Assembly (NCBI RefSeq): GCF_010470675.1
Contig: NZ_VOIQ01000002.1
Span: 62,001 to 126,000, forward strand
Source: Desulfovibrio sp. JC010
GTDB taxonomy: Bacteria; Desulfobacterota; Desulfovibrionia; Desulfovibrionales; Desulfovibrionaceae
Direction: 5' to 3'
DNA length: 64,000 nucleotides
In this document: in pieces, positions 32,835 to 40,682 of the stretch
Layout of the letters: every line of letters begins with the position of its first letter
How positions within the stretch are numbered: position 1 is the stretch's first letter
Notes under the pieces: model-generated
What the model was told of the DNA's origin: nothing
The model's input: only the letters and a program-made list of their open reading frames with translations
The model's database searches: none
Translations under genes and position numbers: made by a program

Positions 32835-33515
32835 ATGAAAAAGACACATAATCTGGACAAAATAAGCCTTTTTGCAGGACTGAGTGCGGAGCAGCTGGAG
32901 AAAATCGGACAAATCATTGTATCCCGTGAGCTGAAAAAAGGGGAACAGATTTTCACCGCCGGAAGCGATGCCACGGGATTTTATTCTATTGAATCCGGTA
33001 AAGTCAAAATCTACCGGGAATCATTGGCCGGAAAAGAACAGATCATCCATATTTTCGGGGCCGGGGAAATCTTCGGGGAAGTGCCCGTTTTTCAGGGAGC
33101 CTGCTATCCGGCAAGCGCGGTAACTCTGGCTAAATCCACCCTGCTCTATTTCCCGCGCGACCGTTTTGAAAAGGTCATCCGTGAAGACCCGGATCTGGCA
33201 ATGTCCATGCTGGCCCTGCTTTCCGGCAGGCTCCGCCAGCTGGTAAATCAGGTGGCCGCGCTCAGCCTGAGTGAAGTTCCGGCCCGGCTGGCAAGCTACC
33301 TGCTGCTGCTCAAGTCCACCCAGAATTCCAATGTGCTGGAACTGGACCTGCCCAAAGGATTGATCGCTTCGTATCTGGGAACAATTCAGGAAACCCTCTC
33401 CCGCGTTTTCAAAAAAATGAGCGAACAGGGGTTGATTAAAGTGGAACGTAAAACAGTTGAGATTATTGATGAAGCCGCGCTGGAACTCATTGCCAGCGGT
33501 GAAGAACAGCTTTAA
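32835..33515 (+). CDS. Crp/Fnr-family regulator (HcpR-like)
   Basis: A 226-residue regulator: cyclic-nucleotide-type beta-roll (ELKKGEQIFTAGSDATGFYS, GEIFGEVPVFQG), dimerisation helix (about 125-145), and a Crp-type helix-turn-helix (LIASYLGTIQETLSRVFKKM). No N-terminal Fnr-type cysteine cluster is present, so it is not an oxygen sensor of the Fnr type; HcpR of Desulfovibrio senses NO through heme. The position beside Hcp and ferredoxin genes matches the HcpR arrangement. It ends four bases inside the convergent cheV gene. Target sites are suggested upstream of hcp and at 32787. Confidence 0.85.
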   Translation: MKKTHNLDKISLFAGLSAEQLEKIGQIIVSRELKKGEQIFTAGSDATGFYSIESGKVKIYRESLAGKEQIIHIFGAGEIFGEVPVFQGACYPASAVTLAKSTLLYFPRDRFEKVIREDPDLAMSMLALLSGRLRQLVNQVAALSLSEVPARLASYLLLLKSTQNSNVLELDLPKGLIASYLGTIQETLSRVFKKMSEQGLIKVERKTVEIIDEAALELIASGEEQL

Positions 33516-34516
33516 CCGTCACGCTTGTAAAGCCCGTTCAAATCCTCTCTGGCCTGCTTGACCAGCGTGGCGATCTGGGGCTTGGAGTACTGACGGTTTG
33601 CACCTACGGCGTCCCCTTTATGCAGCAGTTCTTCTGTGATCAGGGATGAAAAAAGATACACGGTCAGGTCACGCAGATTGGGGTCTTCCTTGATGCGCTT
33701 GGTCAGGGCGTGGCCGTCCATTCCCGGCATTTCAATATCCGAGACAACCAGCTGGATGAATTCGGAAACATGCAGTCCGGTCTTGGTTACTTTTTCAGAA
33801 ATTTCTTCAAGGGCCTTCCAGATTTCAAGGCCGTTGGGATAGGCTTCAACCTCAAACCCACCCCGTTGAAGTGATTTTTGGACCAGATTACGCATGGACC
33901 GCGAATCATCGGCGCACAGAGCCTGATAAACGCAGTCAATGGATTCTTCCACCTCTTCAAGGGCAGCCTTGTCCCGCGCCGGATTAAGGTCTTCCATGGC
34001 CTGTTCAAGGTCAAGCACCTGCAGGATGCGGTCAGGATCGGTAAGCTTTACCGTACCGATGATGGTCCCTTCGGCATATTTAGCCATATCGCCCTGCAGG
34101 GATTCGAGCTCCTGCCAGCTGACCCGGTGAATGCGGTTGACTCCCGAAACAAGGAATGCACTGACAATCTCATTGAACTCGGTAACCAGCACCATGCGCC
34201 GGTCCTTGGAAACAGGCTCCATGCGCAGCCAGCCGCTGAGGTCGATAAGCGGAATGACCGTGCCCATAAATTCGAACATACCCAGTACCAGAGGGCTCTG
34301 CGGGTCAATATCCGGCGCGCCCTGCGGGGTGGAACCGTTATTCTTGCGCCCGGAAAAATTCTTCAGGTCGGCCTCACGGACAATCTTTTTGACTTTCGCA
34401 ACGTTCAGACCGAAAGACCAGCGTTTGTATGTATCGCCGCTGCCTTCATCAAGATAGAGTTCCAGAAGTTCCACCTCGTTGGTACCGGACTCAAGCAGAA
34501 TTTTACTACCCGTCAT
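33512..34516 (-). CDS. cheV: Chemotaxis coupling protein CheV (CheW plus receiver)
   Basis: A 334-residue cytosolic protein. It has a CheW-like domain (ELLELYLDEGSGDTYKRWSF, GLNVAKVKKIVREADL, LGMFEFMGTVIPLIDLSGWL) and a C-terminal receiver (ALCADDSRSMRNLVQKSL, LVVSDIEMPGMDGHALT, RQYSKPQIA). CheV couples chemoreceptors to CheA and is tuned by phosphorylation. The start at 34516 follows GAGGGG 10 bases upstream; an earlier frame start is TTG without context. It overlaps the hcpR-like gene tail by four bases convergently. Confidence 0.93.
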   Translation of the reverse strand: MTGSKILLESGTNEVELLELYLDEGSGDTYKRWSFGLNVAKVKKIVREADLKNFSGRKNNGSTPQGAPDIDPQSPLVLGMFEFMGTVIPLIDLSGWLRMEPVSKDRRMVLVTEFNEIVSAFLVSGVNRIHRVSWQELESLQGDMAKYAEGTIIGTVKLTDPDRILQVLDLEQAMEDLNPARDKAALEEVEESIDCVYQALCADDSRSMRNLVQKSLQRGGFEVEAYPNGLEIWKALEEISEKVTKTGLHVSEFIQLVVSDIEMPGMDGHALTKRIKEDPNLRDLTVYLFSSLITEELLHKGDAVGANRQYSKPQIATLVKQAREDLNGLYKRDG

Positions 34517-34548
34517 TACTGGCTGTCCCCTCAAATCAATTTAAAATC

Positions 34549-34576
34549 TTAATCGAATTTTTTAAGTACGATTAAC
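34549..34576 (-). other. Short inverted repeat upstream of cheV
   Basis: TTAATCG and CGATTAA arms around a T-rich loop lie just before the cheV start. It may be a weak hairpin or an operator; evidence is thin. Confidence 0.25.
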
Positions 34577-34641
34577 CAGTTACCCCACCTGTGGATTTCA
34601 GTCCAGTATTCTTCATAAAAAAGCACCGGCTTGCCACATAG

Positions 34642-36048
34642 TTAACCGAAAATTTTCTTTTTGAGAGCACCCAGCATGCTGCTGAAGACAAGATCCCAAT
34701 CCCCGGCTTTTTTCTGGCGGAAAAGAGTCATGGACGGATACCACGGGGAATCCTTGCGTTTACGCATCCAGCGCCAGTCCGGATTATAGGGTATGGCGAC
34801 CCAGACAGGGACATTCAAGGCTCCGGCCAGATGAGCCACCGAAGTATCCACTGTGATGATAAGGTCAAGCTGCCCCATAATCTTGGCGGTATCGGCAAAA
34901 TCCTCACACCCGCTGCCGAGATCGCGGACCAGCAGACCGCAGCCGTATTTTTCCCGCTGCGCTGTTTCCGGACCTTTCTGCAGAGAATAAAGAGTCACTC
35001 CGGGAATTCCGGCAAAGGGCAGAAAATTTTCAATACTTACTGAGCGGTTATGGTCATTTTTATGAGTAGGTTTTCCGGCCCAGACAATGCCTATCTTGAA
35101 TTTTGTCCCCTGCGGAACATGGACCGGGAATCCGGCCTGCGCCGGAGGGATAATGTAGGGACACTTACGGGGAATTGATTTCAAATCATGCTTCATTATA
35201 CGCGGCAGACTGAGCAACGGACTCTGCACATCAAAATCCGGCAGCCTTTCCCCGTTGCGTATAATGGCATCAATACCGTCCATTCCTTCCAGCAGACTGA
35301 CCAGTTCCGGCTGGCATTCAAAAATGACCTTACCTCCGGCTTCAGCCACAAGAGGCAGGTAGCGGCAGAAATTCAGGGTATCCCCGAAGCCCTGCTCACC
35401 GTAGATAAAGATGGTTTTTCCATTCAAGGGAGAGCCGTCCCAGACAGGCTGACGGAAATGACGCAGGGTCAGTTCCTCACGCTTCCAGCGGTATTCATAA
35501 AGTTCAAAGCCGTTTATAAAATCACCCTTGGACAGCAGAGCCAGCGATTTATCCCAATTGATGCGGTGGTCACCGGGCCTGTATTTCAGGCAATAGTTGA
35601 AAAGACGAATGGACTCATCCAGCTTGCCCAGATCCTGAAGAACCAGCCCCAGATTGTAATAGGCATCGATAAATTTGCGGTCCAATTCTATGGCCCTGCG
35701 ATGGCAGTTCACTGATTCTTTCAGCCGGCCCTGCCTGCGCAGAACATTACCGAGATTGCTGAACGCTCCGGGACTGTCCGGGCGCACAGCCACAGCCCTG
35801 CGGTAACAGGTCTCAGCAGCCTTGAATTTACCTTCTTCGCGCAGGGCCACACCTAGATTGGTCAAAAGCACCGGGTCATCCGGCAATATACTCAGGGCCA
35901 TGGCATAATGGGTAACAGCCTCACCATACTTGCCCGCAGAATGGGCTTTCACCGCAGCAAGAAAACTTTCCTTTACCCTCGGCGGGACAGTATCAATCCA
36001 GTCGGGCTGTTTTTTCTCCGGCTTTCCGGGAGCTGCTTCAGTGCTCAT
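34642..36048 (-). CDS. TPR protein with glycosyltransferase-9-like domain
   Basis: A 468-residue protein. Residues about 25-200 carry TPR repeats (YGEAVTHYAMALSILPDDP, LTNLGVALREEGKFKAAETC, FSNLGNVLRRQGRLKESVNC, YYNLGLVLQDLGKLDES). About 210-450 resemble ADP-heptose LPS heptosyltransferase family GT9 (GEQGFGDTLNFCRYL, IVWAGKPTHKNDHNRS, ITVDTSVAHLAGALNVPVWV). It may glycosylate a protein or surface polysaccharide; substrate unknown. Its start overlaps the stop of the HlyD-type adaptor gene by four bases, so it belongs to the type I secretion operon. Confidence 0.85.
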   Translation of the reverse strand: MSTEAAPGKPEKKQPDWIDTVPPRVKESFLAAVKAHSAGKYGEAVTHYAMALSILPDDPVLLTNLGVALREEGKFKAAETCYRRAVAVRPDSPGAFSNLGNVLRRQGRLKESVNCHRRAIELDRKFIDAYYNLGLVLQDLGKLDESIRLFNYCLKYRPGDHRINWDKSLALLSKGDFINGFELYEYRWKREELTLRHFRQPVWDGSPLNGKTIFIYGEQGFGDTLNFCRYLPLVAEAGGKVIFECQPELVSLLEGMDGIDAIIRNGERLPDFDVQSPLLSLPRIMKHDLKSIPRKCPYIIPPAQAGFPVHVPQGTKFKIGIVWAGKPTHKNDHNRSVSIENFLPFAGIPGVTLYSLQKGPETAQREKYGCGLLVRDLGSGCEDFADTAKIMGQLDLIITVDTSVAHLAGALNVPVWVAIPYNPDWRWMRKRKDSPWYPSMTLFRQKKAGDWDLVFSSMLGALKKKIFG

Positions 36049-37328
36049 CGTTCCCTCATGGCATAGCTCATGGAGCCCATGAACGGCTCAAGGATATATT
36101 CCATAACCGAACGGGTACCGATATGGATACCGGCAATCACGCGAATGCCGGGAAAAAGCTTGTAGTAGTTGCCGTCGTGCTCGAAGTAATCCTTATCGGT
36201 CACAATGCGCACCCGGTAATAGGTCACGCCCCGGTCGGTGGAATCGGCATCCGGGCTGATATTAATGACTTTGCCGTCGATGTTGCCGAAACGTGAGGCA
36301 TCGCCGGAAGCCAGCTTGACCACCGCTTTCTGGCCGTCCTTAACGTAGCCGATATCGCTTATGGGCAGCCGGGCCTCGATAACCAGCTTGTCGCCTGCCG
36401 GAACAATATCCATGATGGTCATCCCGGGTTTCACAACTTCTCCGGTACTGTATACGAAAAGGGTCTTGATAACGCCGTCCACCGGGGAACGGATAACTGT
36501 CCGGTTCAGATTATCCGCAAATTTACGCTGACGCTGGGACAATTCATCAAATTCCCTGCGGTCTTCCTGTAGTTCCTCACGCACTGAAGCCAAATATGAA
36601 TTCCTGATCTCGCCGATATCGGCCTTGGCCTGCGCCAGTGCGGAACGGGCTTTGCCCAGCTTGGCTGAATCCTCTTCAATGCCGCTCTTGAGCTTGGACT
36701 CCTCCTTAAGAAAACCGAGGTGCTTGTAACGGGAAGTCAGACCGTCTTCCAGCAGTCCGGCACTGATCCCGATCTGCTCCCGCAGCAGCTTCAGGCTGTT
36801 CCTTGAGTTACGCTGCCGGGATGTGATCTGTTTGATATCCTGCTCACGCTGCTTGATTTTTTCCTGCTCGGAAAGCAGGTCACTCTCAAGACGGGCCTTG
36901 CGGGTCTCGAAAAGTTTCAGGGACCGCTCAATCAGGGACGGAAATTTCTCATAAATATCTTTGGGATAATCCGGCGCGGCAAGTCCCTTGTCCTCCGCTT
37001 CCAGCCGGGCAATGTTTACCCGCAGGGAAGTTACCCGGACCTCAAGTTCTTCCACAGTGGAATCACTGGCCGTGGCTTCAAGGACAATAAGCTCCTGCCC
37101 TTTACGGACATTCTCGCCTTCACGCACATTGATCTGCCTGATGATGCCGCCCTCAAGGTGCTGCACCGGTTTGACCCTTGAGCTGGGTATAACCTCGCCC
37201 TCGGCCTGACTGACGATATCCAATTGAAAAAAACAGGCCCAGCCGAAAAAGCCCAGACACATGGCGATGCACAGAAAAAGAAAAAAGTGACTGGTCGCCT
37301 TTACATCTCCGGAATATTCAGGACTCAC
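36045..37328 (-). CDS. HlyD-family type I secretion adaptor
   Basis: A 427-residue membrane-fusion protein with one N-terminal TM segment (FFLFLCIAMCLGFFGWAC, about residues 15-33), a lipoyl half (VKPVQHLEGGIIRQINVREGE), a long coiled-coil region (about 90-270), a second lipoyl half (TVIRSPVDGVIKTLFVYSTG), and a beta-barrel to the C-terminus. It bridges the inner-membrane ATPase and the outer-membrane channel. Start and end overlap the neighbouring genes by four bases each, so all three genes are translationally coupled. Confidence 0.92.
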   Translation of the reverse strand: MSPEYSGDVKATSHFFLFLCIAMCLGFFGWACFFQLDIVSQAEGEVIPSSRVKPVQHLEGGIIRQINVREGENVRKGQELIVLEATASDSTVEELEVRVTSLRVNIARLEAEDKGLAAPDYPKDIYEKFPSLIERSLKLFETRKARLESDLLSEQEKIKQREQDIKQITSRQRNSRNSLKLLREQIGISAGLLEDGLTSRYKHLGFLKEESKLKSGIEEDSAKLGKARSALAQAKADIGEIRNSYLASVREELQEDRREFDELSQRQRKFADNLNRTVIRSPVDGVIKTLFVYSTGEVVKPGMTIMDIVPAGDKLVIEARLPISDIGYVKDGQKAVVKLASGDASRFGNIDGKVINISPDADSTDRGVTYYRVRIVTDKDYFEHDGNYYKLFPGIRVIAGIHIGTRSVMEYILEPFMGSMSYAMRER

Positions 37329-39049
37329 TGCACACCTCCATCCCCGGAGGGTTTAACAGACGCTTTGTCAGAAGGGTCAGCATTGGAGTCCGACACGTCC
37401 TGCTTGGGAAAAAGCACCTGCGGCTTGGGCTTGCTGCCCAGATCAATAATAATATCTGCACGCTGCATCAGCCGCATATCCTGCGAAACTATGACCATGG
37501 TCTTTTGGGCCTTGACCATGCTCTGGATAATCATATCCATGGCCCGCAACCCTTCAATATCAAACCCTTCGGCAGGCTCATCCAGCACGGCCACAGCACC
37601 CTGTACGGAAAGGGCACGGGCCAGGGCCAGCCTGCGCCGGATGCCCACGGCAAGCTCCGCGCCGCCGTTAACCACCTGAGCCTCCAGCCCGTTTACGCTG
37701 GTATCGAGATATTTTTTAAGCCCGGCAATCTCCACCACCCGCTTCAAACGTTCCTCGTCCATATCCGGGTTATTCAGGCAGATATTTTCCCTGATGGTGG
37801 CATTGAGAAAAGTGGGCTCCTGCGGGAGATACATAACCTGCCTGCGCCACCATGGAGCGGAAAGCTGGCGGACATCCACCCCTCCGGCCAGAATCTGGCC
37901 CCGTCCGGGGTCAATGAGTCCCAGCAGCAAACGCACGAGGGAGGTTTTCCCGGCCCCGTTATGGCCGGTGACAACAACAACATTTCCCGGCTCAATATTC
38001 ACATCCAAACCTTCGAAAAGAGGTCCGGTGGAACCGGGGTAGGCAAAACCGAGATCCTTGATTTCAATGGCTCCCCGGTAATTTTTCAACTCGGTTCCGC
38101 TTTCCGATTCAAGGGGTTGGCGGACAAACTCCTGCAGGGACTGCATCATCTGCCCGGCCTGCGAGATCATGGTCCGGGATTTCATGAAGGATGCGGAAAC
38201 AGCCAGAGCCTTACCGGAAAGAATGGAAGCACCGATCAGCCCGCCGGTACTCATGGACCCGGCCACAACTTCACGTGCGCCCACAGCATAAACCATGACC
38301 CGCAAGAGCATGGCTATACTCTGCAAAACGGCCTGCCCGCGGGTGCTGCCCTGCACCATGTCCCGTTTGATCTGCTGCAGCTTGCCCATCTGGTTCTGAA
38401 ATACCCCGGTCAGAAAACCGCGTCCGCCGAAAGCCCTTACCGTATCCGCCCCGCTGATGGCATTGGCGAGGTTGCCGCGATGAACAATGGACTCATTCCG
38501 CATGGTGTCGGTCATACGTTTGCCGCGGCGCATGCTCAGCCATCCCGCAAGCAAAGAACAACCGATGGCCAGTACGGTAATCAGGGCCAGTACCGGACTG
38601 AGGAAAAAAGTAGCCCCCACAAAAAGAATGAAAAACGGCATATCCAGCACAGAGCAGATGACCGAAGCATCATACCCGGACTGCACCACCTGAATTCCGC
38701 CCATAAGTTCATGAATCCGGGCCGGGGGAATCCGCCCCAGAGTGGACATCTTGGCCCGGGCCAGACAGCCCAGCACGGTATCGGCCAGATGCTTATCCGG
38801 TCCCACGTTAACGGCGGAAGCAAGCCGCACCCGGCCCAGCGTAAAAGCATGGTTGAGAACCCCGGCGATGAGCATGCCCACGGTCAGGGTGATCAGGGTG
38901 CCGTCAAAGCCGTAGCCCACATAACGGTTCAGGACCTGAATTACAAAAATAGGAGAAGCAAGGGACAGGACATTGATAAACAAAGAGGCGAGGCAGATTT
39001 CAAATGCCAGAAAAGGATGTAACGACAATCGCCTCAATAACTCTCTCAT
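37325..39049 (-). CDS. Type I secretion ABC exporter with altered signature and H-loop
   Basis: A 574-residue transmembrane ABC protein. The start at 39049 has AGGGGA eight bases upstream; a longer frame would run through the hairpin at 39100. Six TM segments occupy about residues 20-290, with no C39 peptidase domain. The ATPase has Walker A GHNGAGKTS (near 361-369) and Walker B AVAVLDEPAEGFD, but the signature is NGGAELAVG instead of LSGGQ, and the H-loop reads VIVSQDM with Gln in place of His (near residue 523). This suggests slow or regulated ATP hydrolysis. It presumably exports a large unfolded protein not encoded in this window. Confidence 0.88.
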   Translation of the reverse strand: MRELLRRLSLHPFLAFEICLASLFINVLSLASPIFVIQVLNRYVGYGFDGTLITLTVGMLIAGVLNHAFTLGRVRLASAVNVGPDKHLADTVLGCLARAKMSTLGRIPPARIHELMGGIQVVQSGYDASVICSVLDMPFFILFVGATFFLSPVLALITVLAIGCSLLAGWLSMRRGKRMTDTMRNESIVHRGNLANAISGADTVRAFGGRGFLTGVFQNQMGKLQQIKRDMVQGSTRGQAVLQSIAMLLRVMVYAVGAREVVAGSMSTGGLIGASILSGKALAVSASFMKSRTMISQAGQMMQSLQEFVRQPLESESGTELKNYRGAIEIKDLGFAYPGSTGPLFEGLDVNIEPGNVVVVTGHNGAGKTSLVRLLLGLIDPGRGQILAGGVDVRQLSAPWWRRQVMYLPQEPTFLNATIRENICLNNPDMDEERLKRVVEIAGLKKYLDTSVNGLEAQVVNGGAELAVGIRRRLALARALSVQGAVAVLDEPAEGFDIEGLRAMDMIIQSMVKAQKTMVIVSQDMRLMQRADIIIDLGSKPKPQVLFPKQDVSDSNADPSDKASVKPSGDGGVQ

Positions 39050-39099
39050 ACCGATGGTCCCCTGTGCAGATTCAGAATGTAGAAATATAGCCGGAAAAA

Positions 39100-39133
39100 G
39101 AAAATTCCATGAGCATGCACACATGGAATTTTC
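39100..39133 (-). terminator. Hairpin between the TolC-like gene and the ABC exporter gene
   Basis: GAAAATTCCATG and CATGGAATTTTC form a perfect 12-base stem; on the minus strand TTTTCTTTTTCC follows. It may attenuate read-through from the TolC-like gene into the exporter genes. Confidence 0.65.
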
Positions 39134-39160
39134 AATTAATCTCTAACTGACGTCCTGACT

Positions 39161-40501
39161 TTATTTAAAAACGTCAATACCCATCATGCCCATTTCATAC
39201 AAAAGCTTGTAAGCGAAAATAATGTTATCAATGTCGGCGGTAACGCTGGCACTGGTAGCAGTTGAGTAATCCCGTTCACCAACAAGGATGTCGAGCAGTT
39301 CAACCTGTTCGCCGGTGGCTCTCTTCTTCTTGATCAGCTCAAGAAACTCCGCAGTGATATTGGCCTGAGTCCTGTACAACTCCGCGTTCTTGCGCAGAGT
39401 CATCAGTTCCAGCCATGCGTTGCGGACATTTTCTTCAACTGTGCGGCGCACATCCAGAGTGGTCTTGCGGATTTCGCGCAGGTTCGCTTTTGCGGCCTGA
39501 GCACCTTCGTATTCATAAAGACCGCTGAACCCGGTATAGCTGACCTGAAAAGTAGCCTTGTTCTCCATTCTTACACCGGATGCTCCCTGATCCTGCTCTC
39601 TTCTCTTTCCTTCAAGCACGAATTCAAACTGGGGATAGAGGGAAGCTTCCTGAACACCTACATCATGGGAAAGTCTTTCCTTGGTGAACTTCAGCTGCAG
39701 CAGCATGGGGTTCTGGGCCTGAGCCTGTGTAATGGCATCATCAAGGGATGCAGGCATGTAAGTGGCAGGCATATCCACCGGAACCATCTTGTTGATTTCT
39801 TCCATGGTCACCGGAAACCCGAAAACCGCCTTAAAACGGTTACGTGCGGTCTGAACGGAACGTTCTACTGTAACCCTGTAAGAAGTTGCCCCGGCAAGCT
39901 GGGCTTTAATCTGGAGTTCCTTATATGAGAGTCCCGCGCCACGCTTGACCAGAGTCTCTTCCATGCCGGAAAGACGTTTCATGCTCTCTTCAGACTGGAT
40001 AGCGTACTTCAGGGTTTCCCTTGCCCGGATAAGGCCGAGGTAAGCTTCCACACCCTGAATCAGCAGTTCCTGACGGGTCTGCTCGAGCACGGCCTTGTAT
40101 TCATTCAGCAAAGCTTTGCTGCTATCGATATTGCTGTTCACCCCGCCGAAATCGTAAAGCAGCTGAGTGGCTTCAATACGCTGTTCGTTGCGGGCTTTAT
40201 TGGTACCGCCGCCGGGCTTGTCAATCTCCTCACGTCCGCCCTCTATAGAGGCATCAACTGAAGGGGTCCAACCTGACCAGCTCTGGGAGACAAGGTGTTC
40301 TGCGGATTCCACGCGGGCTTCCGCAGCCTTGATGCGGTCATGGGTGGAGAGAAGGTCCTGCAAAATATTTCTAAGATAGGGTGAACCGTCAACCTGCTCT
40401 GGATTCATGGGAGACATTTCCGGCTGCGCAAAAGCAACACCAAAACTCCCCAACAACAGGCACGCCGTCAGACAGAGAATTAAAGACCTCACTTTTCTCA
40501 C
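39161..40501 (-). CDS. TolC-family outer-membrane channel protein
   Basis: A 446-residue protein with a cleavable signal peptide (CLLLGSFGVAFA then QPEMSP) and the paired helical repeats of TolC/AprF/LapE proteins (LLYDFGGVNSNIDSSKALLN, VEAYLGLIRARETLKYAI, SEEMKRLSG-like helices, LELMTLRKNAELYRTQANIT). It is the outer-membrane duct for the type I exporter, whose ATPase and adaptor genes follow in the same direction after a hairpin. The ATG follows a weak ribosome-binding site. Confidence 0.9.
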   Translation of the reverse strand: MRKVRSLILCLTACLLLGSFGVAFAQPEMSPMNPEQVDGSPYLRNILQDLLSTHDRIKAAEARVESAEHLVSQSWSGWTPSVDASIEGGREEIDKPGGGTNKARNEQRIEATQLLYDFGGVNSNIDSSKALLNEYKAVLEQTRQELLIQGVEAYLGLIRARETLKYAIQSEESMKRLSGMEETLVKRGAGLSYKELQIKAQLAGATSYRVTVERSVQTARNRFKAVFGFPVTMEEINKMVPVDMPATYMPASLDDAITQAQAQNPMLLQLKFTKERLSHDVGVQEASLYPQFEFVLEGKRREQDQGASGVRMENKATFQVSYTGFSGLYEYEGAQAAKANLREIRKTTLDVRRTVEENVRNAWLELMTLRKNAELYRTQANITAEFLELIKKKRATGEQVELLDILVGERDYSTATSASVTADIDNIIFAYKLLYEMGMMGIDVFK

Positions 40502-40682
40502 AACCGATCCCTCCCGAAAAAACTAACTATATTAAAAAGATACAATATATTCTACTTTTCTCAACCCATTTATATCTATAGTATATATATAAATTCAATT
40601 GAAAAATCCAGATGATTCATACATATATAAATAACATAGAGTAATTTTTATTAACACAACTTAAACTCTTTCCGGGAAAAAA

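Noticed and set aside
37505-39022. A 505-codon open frame on the plus strand
   Set aside because: It lies entirely antisense to the well-supported ABC exporter gene; the translation is His/Gly/Gln-rich low-complexity and has no family motifs.
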